NCBI GenBank assembly: GCA_022376515.1
Contig: WTXI01000019.1
Location: 1 to 64,000, forward strand
DNA length: 64,000 nucleotides
Direction: 5' to 3'
Source of the DNA: Lactifluus volemus
Lineage: Eukaryota; Basidiomycota; Agaricomycetes; Russulales; Russulaceae
Positions 1 through 11,350 of the stretch are shown piece by piece. The notes beneath the pieces are model-generated. The model did not search any database, had not been told where the DNA came from, and saw nothing but the letters and a program-made list of their open reading frames with translations. Both the position numbers and the translations under genes were made by a program. Each line of letters opens with the position of its first letter. Positions within the stretch are counted from its first letter, which is position 1.

Positions 1-52
1 CCGAGTCGTCGCGGCGCAGGCCAGTATAACGCCTCGCTAAGTTACTTTCAGC

Positions 53-2605
53 ATGCCTCCCGGGACCCCTTTCCATGGGTTAATCCCACCTTTCCCGATT
101 CGAGTTGACGAATTTGCCTCAACACCAGAACTTACATCTGTCCCGGCACTATATCTACTTTCTCATACCCATACCGACCACATTCTAGGCCTCTCTTCCA
201 AATCATTTGCCTCAACAACTATATGCTCGCCCGATGCCAAAGAGATGTTGCTCAGGCATGAGACCTACAACGAGCGTGCTGTGAAAGACACAGATCTGCG
301 TGATGAAGCCCGTGCATCGAAAACATTTGCTCATTTGAAAATCCGACCACTCCTGAACGACGGTAGACTTGATTACTCTGCAAGTAGGGACTTGCTGGTG
401 TGTCATTCTCATCTGTAGACATCGGGTTCTTTATGTGACATATCCTAGAAAACCCTTCCGCTTCATACCCCAACGAAGATTGAACTATGCAATAATTCCA
501 CTATCACACTCACACTCTTCGATGCGAACCACTGCCCTGGTGCTGTCATGTATGGGATCACCTTTATAGAAGTGACGGAATAAACTCATTACAACTGGAA
601 ATTTCTAGGTTTCTTGTGGAAGGCGATCAAGGCGCTGTTCTTCACACTGGGGACTTCCGTGCTGAGCCATGGTTTCTCGATTATATACGCCGCAACCCAT
701 TCCTACAACCTTATCTTGCACCACCAAATACACAGGATGGTGGGCAGTTTGACGAGAAATGTCCAAGGACCCCGCTGTCTAAGATATTGGATTCCATTTA
801 TCTTGACACGGCAAGTGTACTTTCCACAACGGTGGTGCCCGCCAAGGTACCTCCACACTTTCCTTGCGCACAGTTTTTACTGGAGGACACACCCTAGAGC
901 GATGCAACCCAGGGCTTGGTCTCCTTGATGGCTCTTTTCCCTCATCAAACAACGTTTTTTATCAACGCATGGACATGGGGCTATGAAGACATTCTTCGCG
1001 CTGTTGCTCGTTCCTTTCAAAGCCAGGTACGCCCATCTTCCTTAATTACTCAACATGTCAACAGGCAACTATGCAGATCCACGTTGATCGTTACAAGTAT
1101 ACAATCTACTCTCACGTTGAGGACCCCTTTTTGCACTCCGTGATTACTCTTGACCCGTCGAAGACACGCTTTCACGCATGTGAAAGATTCAACCGTTGTC
1201 CTCATGCTAATGGCGTTGATGTCGTGTACATAAATCCCGTAACAATGGACAAAGTAAAATGGGAGCAATACTGTGCGCTTACCGAGAGTAAGCTGCGTGC
1301 AGCACAGCCTGTCTCTGGCCTGGTTTGGACCCCTATCATTATTTCGTATTTCTAGTCACTCATCTCAAGTTGCGTAGTTGGTCCCGCTATCGCGTCATTC
1401 ACCCCTTCAGGAACTCCGTGCGTTTGTCTCGCTTTTCCGACCAGCGCGTGTTGTGCCCAACACTCTACATCCATCATTTCACGGCCTTGATGAGCTCTGC
1501 ATCCCCCATCTCTTTGCCGACTGTCTGTCATCTCCACCATCTTCCTTGACTTTCTCCGTGGACATGGAAAAGGGTGAGATGGAAATAAATGAGGACTTCA
1601 ACGACGCCGCAATTCAGAACCTCATCGGTGATGGCGCCGACAGCATTGCGCGTGTCTGGGCAGATACGGGGCGTAGTATTGACAAGTTGGCAGTCATAGA
1701 ACCATTTCTGAGAGGCAAAACACGCGATGCCGTCCGTCGCACACTCGGGCTGCCGCCTCTACCTGATGAGAATTTCAACGGAGATGAACGTGCTGTAAGT
1801 GCGCTAAAGCGTATACGTGACGCTCAGCATATCCAAGCGTGCCGCAGCAGTGGAGGTGAGAGTGACCAGGAGACGGGAAGTGACGATGATGATGCACATA
1901 TGCGGACTGCAAAAGCGCTATTCGGGATCACGGGGATGAGCCAGATAGCGGCACCTCAAGGAGAAGAACGGATGCAAACATCTCAGAGTAGGCGCCCACT
2001 AGCGGAGGAGAGTGTCAGGGAAGATACTGTACGTGGTGCATGCGTCTTACTCTATATTTCGTCTCTCAGGATGTGGCTACCAGCACGACATTGGGGAGGT
2101 CGCTTTCGGGAATTCACGTTTTGCCTCGTTGCATACCCAGCCGCTACGAGGGGATCAGGTGGACCGTCCCAGTGATTTCAAGCTTTCATCTTCGTTCCGT
2201 CTCACGCCATCCGAGTCTCCCGTACTACCCCTTGCCCCACCTGGCTCACGTGCTACGAAACGAAACGACGTAGCCCTGACGGATGTGCAGAATCTTCCCT
2301 CTCATTCCCTGTCTCAGTCTGCGTCCTGGCCAGCCTCGCCTTCGTCGATACATCCTCTCTTGTCGAGTCCAGCGGCTAAATGGCGCCAAGTTGATGAGCG
2401 TCCATCTGTCCGCTCTGAAGATGACGTGCCAAAACCTGTGCAGGTATCCTCTAGAGTGGAGTTCTCTACCGGAACGGTCCAGGCCAATTCTAAACCAGGT
2501 GTCAATGCTGAGACGCGCAGGATACACCGCCGGGCTTTGCGCGCACGCAGCCGTCTAATCGAAGAGAAGCTGCGGTGTGCGCTTCCTATGCCAGAGGCCC
2601 AGTAA
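53..2605 (+). CDS. Artemis/SNM1-type metallo-beta-lactamase DNA nuclease
   Basis: Predicted DNA-repair nuclease of the beta-CASP family (SNM1/Pso2/Artemis). The translation has the metal site LSHTHTDHILGL near residue 40, then DANHCPGAVM and HTGDFRAEPWF, and a beta-CASP segment ending VPLSRHSPLQELRAFV. Exons read from GT-AG borders: 53-397, 449-549, 609-846, 898-1026, 1065-1322, 1378-2028 and 2070-2605. An acidic linker (SDQETGSDDDD) precedes a low-complexity tail ending IEEKLRCALPMPEAQ. Exon 7 starts in one frame (DVATSTTLGRSL) but the tail continues in another. The duplicated tail at 7192-7821 has one extra A at the equivalent of 2163 and stays in frame there, so a 1-nt deletion near 2161-2165 is likely. 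The nuclease assignment is firm; Artemis rather than Pso2 is inferred from length and C-terminal motifs. The enzyme would act in the nucleus on DNA ends or crosslinks. Confidence 0.85.
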
Positions 2606-4786
2606 TCCGCTGGAGTACATTAAGCCTCTCGAAAATGGGACTGGCCCAGAAAGTATTTGTGTGTGCTTGCGGCTCAACATATGTACATGACCTTTCATAG
2701 TTCATAGTTCAACGTCTACTGGTCTGTTTTGGTCAACTTTGTCGCATTCGGGTCATTCATGTATCCTTATTTCTGTGCTTTAACCGCGTATTATGCTCCG
2801 ACCATCCATTTGTCCAAGTAGGGTTGCTGCTGACATTGTCCGCAATGGCGTGCCCTCCCCTCCAAATGCGGTATTTAAGTCTCACGGTTTATTTTCACTG
2901 CTAACTACATACTGTACGCACATACGCACTCGCTTGCACAGGCAAGTTTTAATTACAATTACAATATACCATAAGCCGTTCTTGTCTTTTTCAACTTCCA
3001 TGTATCTACCTGTATTCGTTTCTCTACTCAATACAACTCGAACCGAGGTACTACTACCATTATAAGGACGTAAGGCCTGGGATCATTTTTCCACCAAGGG
3101 AGTGCCCATACTTCATTCTCCAGCATCATTTCGAGGTTGTTAGATGGTCTTCCAACATACTTCAAGCCAAGAACCCATATCTCCAATTGCAGAGAGGATT
3201 ATATAGGCGGACAAAGACTTGGTGCGTCTGCCGCTAGGAACAACCACTGATTTGTAGTCCAGTTTGATCCCCCATGTGTCACCATCGAGTCTCTCCCTCA
3301 GGCTGTAGATGTCCAGGTACAAATTTAGATGATGCAACACGATGTATCGCCATCTTGAATATGGAGATACTTCGTGTTGCATCATCTTGACTTGTATCTT
3401 GAATGTAACGCGAAAACGAGCGCGGAGAGGACGCTGGATGTTTGGCCATGCATGCCCATCGTTGTCAGAGATACATGGATATGGATAAGGAGATAGCGAG
3501 TCCACTTTTATCGATACGCGTTGTCTTTCCCGCGCTCTCACCCAGTTGGAGTTCCACGGTGCCAGCGCATACTTTGAAGACCCTCATCGCTTGGATCGAC
3601 ACTCCTTCCATTAGCACCATCAAAAAGTTCTTCTATTAGCTCGTTTTTTAACAATCCACTATTCATCACGTTTAATGCATAAGTCTGCGTGACTACTACC
3701 CTTGAAACAGAGCATTTTCCCTGTCAACTATCCTCGCCCCTTTTCTTCCTTTCGTCATCCATCCCTGACCCATCATCGCACTCCGCCATTCCTCGTCCGT
3801 TCAAACGGTCGTCCAGGCAAGCGCTCTGACAACTTTGCATTCGTTCGTCTTGCATGAAGCGACCAGCGTGAGGCTCAAGTTCCGTAAGCGAGCGTTAGTT
3901 GGAAGGGGTGGTGTGTGCCGCCAGGGCCGTGTTTGATACTAGATTATGACCGCTAGTGGTGATTCTTGAATGTGATATGAGTTTGCACGCTCCCATGGCC
4001 TATTTGTGTCACAGTTGGAGCATCGATGGGAGTCAAAGGAGGGTGCTGGCAGACAGGTGTTAGCACGATAAAATCCCGCCAATCTACCGTTGAAAAAACG
4101 CCGATCGATAACTGATCAAGGTCCAAAGCAGACATGGACAAATGGATGAGTCAGGGCATGCGTCAGAAGGCGGGGATAGGAGGGGAGGAGATGGGGATGG
4201 GGACGGGCTTGCCAGTGAGCACCAGGTGGGCAGTACTATCATCCGGGCCCAGGCTTCGAGGCCATTCCCTACTCGTGCCACTAGAGCTTGAAGGTGGTGA
4301 CGCCCACAACCGTGTCGATGGTACTGAGCCTCAGTAGCTGTAAGATCGCATTGAGGAAAACCGAGAGCGAAGATGGGCAAGGTGTGAGGTCGGGTCATGA
4401 CTAAGCGAACCCGACATGAATCTCGTGGTAGGACGCTGTTACTCCCACCTAATTTTCCACACTTCAGAACACAATCAAGCTCATCAGATGCCATTTACAC
4501 AAAGATTTTTACATGTCAGAATTTTATGTTATACGGCAACATCATCGTTATGCCCCATACAAACATCGTCGGCCATCGAAACCTCACAAGTGAATGCCAA
4601 GACACTGGCGCGGCCAATAGAACCATCACTAGCACTGTAGTACTATCCCTGTCATTCCCCACAAACTGCAGGGAGAATCAACATCGTCTACAACAACGCT
4701 TATTCTTGAAAGGAAACTTGAAAAAAAAGACTTACAAAGGCTATCAGCCAGTCGAGACTTGAACAAATTTTGGGGACATGCGGAGA
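2606..4786. other. Intergenic between nuclease and DUF6535 gene A
   Basis: No convincing gene; reading frames here are short and resemble nothing I recognise. Up to about 2855 the sequence matches the flank of the nuclease-tail copy downstream to about 8100, and from about 4395 it matches the 3' flank of DUF6535 gene B. The roughly 1.5 kb between (2856-4395) has no counterpart in the second unit. It holds a strong inverted repeat at 3327-3387. Confidence 0.6.
3327..3387. repeat. Near-perfect inverted repeat (hairpin)
   Basis: Left arm 3327-3348 (core GATGATGCAACACGA) and right arm 3366-3387 are reverse complements over 22 nt with one mismatch, around a 17-nt loop. It lies in the segment present only in the first duplication unit. 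It could be a foldback element remnant or a transcribed hairpin; the sequence does not say which. Confidence 0.7.
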
Positions 4787-6753
4787 CTAAGTAGGATTGT
4801 CCGATGACGTATCGGATTGGCCGTGACTTCCAGGAGGAGAAGGATGGGACGAGGTAGCCACTGTGGTGGGACGTCGCGTCACTTCAAGGATGCCACCAGG
4901 CGACAATTCATCCACAGGGCCAGCGGTGATATGATCTGAAGCTGGCAGAGGAGAGTTGAAAAGACTAGCGCCGTGGTGCGAAGCAGGGGGAGGGGGGAGA
5001 TTAGTCGTATCATATGCGCCTTGAACTAAGGCCTCGTGGAGACTTCGTAACGCCTGCACTAAGTTTTTGTGGACCTCCTTACGAACTGTGTCCTCCGGCG
5101 CCTGTTCGATTTCGTCCCATAAGGCACGGAAGTCGCTCTGCAGTTCAGGGACGGTATTTCGTATATCAAGATTGGAAAGTGATTGTAGTCTGGATGCTGA
5201 CCACGCAGCCATGTCCTGATCGTCCTCCGAAGAGTGAAAGATCTGGCGAGTGACGTGGGTCAGGTTGGCAAGCAACACGTTGTCATTGCCGCGTTTGAGG
5301 TAGCCTCGAATGACGTCTTCTGATTCGTCCAATTGATCCGCAGTGAGAGAAACCCAATATTCGTTGCTTTCCTGAACGTTTGAAATAATGCCAGCAATAA
5401 TGCTTTGTGCACACAATCCAATGTTCTCCAGGCCGCGAATGCCTTGGCTCTTGAGGAATTGTCCCATTTCGACGGACTGCAAAGCGTTATGCCAGTTCCT
5501 TGGAAGAACAACATCGCTGAGAATTGACGACGCCACACCCGGGAGGCGTACAGCATCAGCGAAGTTCACACAGGCGACCAGTCGGCCCATTTTTTCCGAA
5601 TGTGAAAGAGAATGGGATGACCAAGTACGTTCGAGTAATCCCTCCACAGCCTCGGGCAGCCCCCACTTTCCCAAAAGTCTGCCGCGAGGATCATCTACTA
5701 TAGATGATCGGCAGAAGTCAGGAATGATCTCAAAAAATTGCACCAAGTCTGAATCCTTGACGAGGGCATTGAATAGCCGGACCAAGACCTGGTCGTCAAT
5801 CTTCGTTGACGAATTCGCCGTATCCTCGACCTGGGAATAAATGACGAATTAGGGTTGACATTGCACACTATAGGGTGTACTTACCTTCCTCTGCGAACGT
5901 ACGGCAAAGAAAAGTGTGATGCAGAAAACGCATGTGCAAGAAAGGACGGGGCCGAAGACAGCTCGGTTGATATTAAAGAGATATACAGAAAGCCCGGCAA
6001 AGAAAAACAACGGGGAAAGCAGTAGCATGACCACTATTGCAGAAATCGCCAGCGAATCATTAATTTCGCAGGCAAGAGCTTCACGCTTCCGCGCTCGATA
6101 GTGGGGACTGAACTCAGGAGACTTTGTATCCAAGAACTCACGAGATACAGGTCCTCGTATCCACAGAGCTAGATATGCAGTGAAAATGTTGAGACACAAG
6201 GACAAGAAAAGGAGTGTGTTCACCCAGATGGCGTATTTCGGAGCAGAGAATTGAGAGGGTTGGGCCGGGGTGGAAGGGAGAGACGCTTTGGAGTCTGCGA
6301 GAATTTGGAGGTTATAGATATTTTCGAGGTAGAATGTGGGCCTATCCAGTGGGTCTTGTTTGAGATCAGGGACTGTCAACACAAGTAATGCGGCAACGAC
6401 CGCAGAAAACAGGCCCATCTGTGATATTGACTTGATATGTGAACTGGCATGGAAAATAAAAAAACGAGGCGCGCACGAAGAAGACGATATTGTCGACCGA
6501 TTTAAGCGAGACCTCAACCTTCTCATGATGGTGCTCTGTCATCTTGCAATACAATTTGAAGAGTGGCTCCGAGCTATCAGTATATTTGGACTCCGGTTCC
6601 TGATTTCGGGCCATCTGAGCCAGTTTCGGGGCAGCAGCTAGGTAGACGGGGGTGGTGAGATCTAAGGTTGAGCGGAAGGGTAAGCATACATTGGGGGTTC
6701 GCCTTCGAGTCCTCGTGATTTATGTTGAGAGTGCGGTGTTCAGTTTGAGACAT
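4787..6753 (-). CDS. DUF6535 multi-pass membrane protein, array copy A
   Basis: Member of a basidiomycete family (recognised as DUF6535) of unknown function. Reading down the minus strand, exon 1 starts MSQTEHRTLNIN and splices into QMARNQEPESKY. The family signature follows: EPLFKLYCKMTEHH, then MGLFSAVVAALLVLTVPDLK (first helix), then two to three more hydrophobic helices (LLFLSLCLNIFTAYLALW; VMLLLSPLFFFAGLSVYLF). After an intron at about 5838-5884, a soluble alpha-helical domain begins VEDTANSSTK and includes ALQSVEMGQFLKSQGI, VLLANLTHVTRQIF and NTVPELQSDFRALWDEI. The tail is Ser/Pro/Thr-rich and ends SDTSSDNPT. All exons join in frame, so this is the cleanest of the four copies. Its tail is 63 codons shorter than B because of a deletion between direct repeats. 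Start chosen because all four copies share this first exon. Confidence 0.82.
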
Positions 6754-7191
6754 TGCAGAAAATGTGTACTAGAAAAGATTGGAGAGGTGCATTAAGAGGG
6801 CCCTAGTTGAGCCAATCAAACACGGACGGCTCGGAACGGCAGTCAATCCGGGATATCCGAGTCGTGCCTAAGTGAAAGGACCTAGCAGCTTGAAATTTGA
6901 ACATCCCTCTTACTGCCCCAACTTGCTCATTCAGACCCTCACAGGAAAAGAGGCGAGTGCTCATCGCGGCCTCCTATCCGACGAGTGACACCAACGCCGC
7001 CCTATCCCGATGAGAATGTGTGGTCACCACTCTTGTACAGAATAAGCAACAGTATATGCCATCCAACTTCTTACGCACAATTTATGAAAACGATTTTCAG
7101 GAATTACACAGGAAAGAAATTTTGTGTTAGAACATGAGGTTTTCATACTCAACGTACTCAACCTTTCAGCGTCCACCCGAAAACCCAGCCC
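6754..7191. other. Intergenic upstream of DUF6535 gene A
   Basis: Promoter side of gene A. About 400 bp (to about 7215) matches the upstream region of gene B (10613-10940), including a shared stretch around CATACTCAAC and CAACCTTTCAGC. It is therefore part of the duplicated unit. No gene is seen. Confidence 0.6.
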
Positions 7192-7821
7192 ATGGAAAAC
7201 TCACGGCTCAACAACCCTGCGGAAGAGAGGGGCAAAGAAGATACTGTACGTGGTGCATGCGTCTTATTCTATGTTGTCTCTCAGGATGCCGCTACCAGCA
7301 CGACATTGGGTAGGTCGCTTTCGGGCATTCAGCTTTTGCTTCGTTGCACACCCAGCCGCTACGAGGGGACCAGGTGGAACCGTGCCAGTGATTTCAAGCT
7401 ATCATCTTCGTTCCATCTCACGCCATTCGAGTCTCCCGTACTATCCCTTATCCCATTTGGCTCACGTGCTACGAAACAAAACGACGTAGCCCTGGCGGAT
7501 GTGCAGAATATTCCCTCTCATTCCCTGTCTCAGTTCGCGTCCTAGCCAACATTGCCTTCGTCGATGCATCCTCCCTTGTCGACTCCAGCGGCCAAATGGC
7601 GCCAAGTTGACGGGTGTCCATCTGTCCTCTCTGAAGATAACGTGCCAAAACCTGTGCGGGTGTCCTCTAGAGATGAGTTCTCTGCCCAAAAAGCAGGAAC
7701 GGTCCAGGCCAATTCTAAACCAGGTGTCAATCGCAGGATACACCGCCGGGCTTTGCGCGCACGCAGCCATCTAATCGAAGAGAAGCTGCGGTGTGCTCTT
7801 CCTATACCCGACGCCCAGTAA
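7192..7821 (+). pseudogene. Partial duplicate of the Artemis-like nuclease C-terminal tail
   Basis: Copy of the last part of the nuclease gene at 1990-2605, without its catalytic domain. It keeps the same intron border (KEDT then GTACGTGGTGCATGCG) and reads DAATSTTLGRSLSG, SRATKQNDVALADVQ, KWRQVDGCPSVLS and IEEKLRCALPIPDAQ. A TAG stop after SLSQFAS interrupts the frame; the parent has SASWPAS there. It carries a six-residue insertion (AQKAGT region) and lacks a short stretch before RRIHRRAL. Homology continues into 3' flanking DNA to about 8100. With no catalytic motifs it cannot act as a nuclease; it is most simply a passenger in the duplication that made DUF6535 genes A and B. Confidence 0.85.
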
Positions 7822-8455
7822 TCCCTTGGAGTAAATTGGGCCTCGCGAAATTGGGACTGGCCCAGAAAGTACTGGGGTGTGCTTGTGGCTCCATACAAGT
7901 ACGTGACCTTTCATAGTTCATAGTTCAACGTCCACTGCCAGTGATGCCAAATTTGTTTGGGCATCTAATCGTCATTTTTGTCGCATTCAGGCCATTCATG
8001 TATCCTTATTTTCGTTCTTTAACCGCATATAATGTTCCGACCGCCTATCTGCCCAAGTAGGGTTGCTGCATCATCTGACATCGTCCGCAATGGCGCGCCG
8101 TCATGACTAGCGAACTGTCATCACGACACTGGCGCGGCCAATTAAACCATTACTAGTAGCACTGTACTATTCTTGTCGCGACTAATCAAACAAACGGATG
8201 GAAAGGCTTAGGGTCGCGAGATTCTAAGTGTGAGTATATAACAGAAGGGGCTCAGCAATAGTAAGAAATATAGTCTCTTTGTGTGAAGATTCCAAGAAAA
8301 GAAAACATGAAAAACTCTCATGTGCTTCAAGGGCCTCACCACAAACTGCAGGGAGAGTCAACATTGTCTACAACAACGACACGAAGCTTGAAATAAAAGA
8401 CTTACAAAGGCTACCAGCCAGTCAAGACTTGAACAACTTTGGGGGCATGCGGAGA
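7822..8455. other. Intergenic, junction of two duplicated flanks
   Basis: The stretch to about 8100 matches nuclease 3' flank (2606-2855). From about 8101 it matches gene A's 3' flank (from about 4395), beginning GTCATGACTA. Nothing coding is recognised. Confidence 0.6.
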
Positions 8456-10612
8456 TTAAGTAGGATTGTCCGATGACGTATCTGATTGGCGTATACGACG
8501 GAACGATTCCATCTCAATCGGATCGCTCAGGTCCTGAGCATCGTGATGTGCGACAACGGGTGCAGTGGCTGCAACAGAGCCATGCCGAACAGCAGGCTGC
8601 TCTCTAGACTGGGTGTTAGCAATGTCGTCTGTTGCTGCGATGCCAGTGGAGGCCACGGCTTGTGAAGTATCGGATTGGCCGTGACTTCCAGGAGGAGAAG
8701 GATGGGACGAGGTAGCCACTGTGGTGGGACGTCGCGTCACTTCAAGGATGCCACCAGGCGACAATTCATCCACAGGGTCAGCGGTGATATGATCTGAAGC
8801 TGGCAGAGGAGAGTTGAAAAGACTAGCGCCGTGGTGCGAAGCAGGGGAGGGGGGAGATTAGTTGTATCATATGCGCCTTGAACTAAGGCCTCGTGGAGAC
8901 TTCGTAACGCCTGCACTAAGTTCTCGTGGGCCTCCTCACGAACTGTGTCCTCCGGCGCCTGTTCGATTTCGTCCCATAAGGCACGGAAGTCGCTCTGCAG
9001 TTCAGGGACGGTATTTCGTATATCAAGATTGGAAAGTGATTGTAGTCTGGATGCTGACCACGCAGCCATGTCCTGATCGTCCTCCGAAGAGTGAAAGATC
9101 TGGCGAGTGACGTGGGTCAGGTTGGCAAGCAACACGTTGTCGTTGCCGCGTTCGAGGTAGCCTCGAATGACGTCTTCTGATTCGCCCAAATGATCCGCAG
9201 TGAGCGAAACCCAATGTTCGTTGCCTTCCTGCACGTTTGAAATAATGCCAGCAATAATGCTTTGTGCAAATAATCCAATGTTCTCCAGGCCGCGAATGCC
9301 TTGGCTCTTGAGGAATTGTCCCATTTCGACGGTCCGCAAAGCATTATGCCAGTTCCTTGGAAACATATCATCGCTGAGAATTGACGACGCCACACCTGGG
9401 AGGCGTACAGCATCAGCGAAGTTCACACAGGCGACCAGTCGGCCCATTTTTTCCGAATGTGAAAGAGAATGGGATGACCAAGTACGTTCTAGTAATCCCT
9501 CCACAGCCTCGTGCAGCCCCACTTTCCCAAACTAGTAAATCTGCGGCAAGGATCATCTACTATAGATGATCGGCAGAAGTCAGGAATGATCTCAAAAAAT
9601 TGCACCAAGTCGGAGTCCTTGACGAGGGCCTTGAATAGCCGGACCAAGACCTGGTCATCAATCTTCGTTGACGAATTCGCCGTATCCTTGACCTGGGAAT
9701 AAATGACGAATTAGGGTTGACATTGCACACTAAAGGGTGTACTTACCTTGCTCTGCGAACGTAAGGCAAAGAAAAGTGTGATGCAGAAAAGGCATATGCA
9801 AGAAAGGACGGGGCCGAAGACAGCTCGGTTGATATTAAAGAGATATACAGAAAGGCCGGCAAAGAAAAACAACGGGGAAAGCAAAAGCATGAGACCTATT
9901 GCCCTCAACGCCGGCGAATTATTAAATTCGCAGGCAAGAGCTTCACGCTTCCGCGCTCGATCGTGGGGACTGAACCCCGATAACCTAGTTTCCAAGAAGT
10001 CACGAGATACAGGTCCTCGTATCCACAGAGCTAGATATGCAGTGAAAATATTGAGACACAAGGACAAGAATAAGAGTGTGTTCACCCAGATGGCGTATTT
10101 CGGAGCAGAGAACTGAGAGGGTTGGGCCGGGGTGGAAGGGAGAGATGCTTTGGAGTCTGCGAGAATTTGGAGGTTATAGATATTCTCGAGGTAGAATGTG
10201 GGCCTATCCAGTGGGTCTTGTTTGAGATCAGGGACTGTCAACACAAGTAATGCGGCAACGACCGCAGAAAACAGGCCCATCTGTAATATTGACTTGATAT
10301 GTGAACTAGGATGGAAAATAAAAAACGAGGCGCGCACGAAGAAGACGACATTGTCGACCATTTGGAGCGAGCCTTCAGCTATCTCATGATAATGCTCTGT
10401 CATCTTGCAATACATTTTGAAGAGTGGCTCCGAGCTATCAGTATATTTGGACTCCGGTTCCTGATTTCGGGCCATCTGAGCCAGGTTTGGGCAGCATCTA
10501 GGTAGACGGGGGTGGTGAGATCTAAGGTTGAGCGGAAGGGTAGCATACATTGCGGGTTCGCCTTCGAGTCCTCGTGATTTATGTTGAGAGTGCGGTGTTC
10601 AGTTTGAGACAT
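8456..10612 (-). CDS. DUF6535 multi-pass membrane protein, array copy B
   Basis: Close paralogue of copy A with the same exon layout: MSQTEHRTLNIN first exon, EPLFKMYCKMTEHY, MGLFSAVVAALLVLTVPDLK, then a C-terminal helical domain with TVEMGQFLKSQGI and ALWDEI. It keeps 63 tail codons that A lost, including VASTGIAATDDIANTQS and HHDAQDLSDPIEMES, before the shared SDTSSDNPT end. Two frame breaks are visible, both where B has four bases in a homopolymer and A has five: C-run at 9517-9520 and G-run at 8844-8847. The first sits beside a small insertion (after DDPCRRF). Given the many similar 1-nt losses in this window, B may be intact in reality. Function unknown; expected in an internal or plasma membrane. 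Confidence 0.78.
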
Positions 10613-11350
10613 TGCAGAAAATGTGTACTAGAAGGGGTTGGAGAGACGCTTTAAGAGGGCCTTGGTTGAGGCAATCAAACAGAGGGTTCGGAACGGCAGT
10701 CAAGTCGGGATATGGTGGGTGTGCTAGAGCCCGGCATCATCCTCTTACTGCCCCGGGTGCTCATTGCAGCCTCCAATCCGACGGGTAACACTAACGCCTC
10801 CCTCACCACTCTTACAACAGTATAAGCAACAGTATAGTTGCGCAGGAAGGAAATTTTGGGTAGATCATGACATTTTCATACTCAACCTTTCAGCATCCAC
10901 CCGAAATCCCAGCCTATGCAAAACTTACAGCTCAACAACCATGGGTCCCGTCGATCGTCATCTCAAAGTATGAACGGAGCCCAACGTCGATGCAATGGAT
11001 CCCGTTGCCTACCGTACTTTAGTTCGAGGCCTTACGTGGGCACGTGAGCGCGGAACGGATGGTACTGTAGAACAACAATGGTGATTAATGACCTATCGTA
11101 ATCTGGGTAGTTACTAGGATGGATATCCAAACGTGCGAGTGAGCATGCAGACAACCTGAGTTGAGTCAGAGGCCAACCTCGCGTTTTGCATGTGTTGATA
11201 CGCGTTGCGCACCGCCTCTGAACGTGCAGAGCGACAAAGGGAAATTTACTGCCTGACGTAACTGAGCACTGGCACGAGGCTTTAAAAGGACACCTCTAAC
11301 TCTCTCCTTGCTCTTATCTTTTTCTGACCTTTTCGCCATCGCACCACGCG
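10613..11350. other. Intergenic between DUF6535 B and the Cys-rich protein gene
   Basis: The first 330 bp is the duplicated upstream region shared with gene A. The rest is probably a divergent promoter region; a TTTAAAA followed by a long CT-rich tract lies at about 11281-11335, just before the next start codon. No other gene is seen. Confidence 0.5.
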
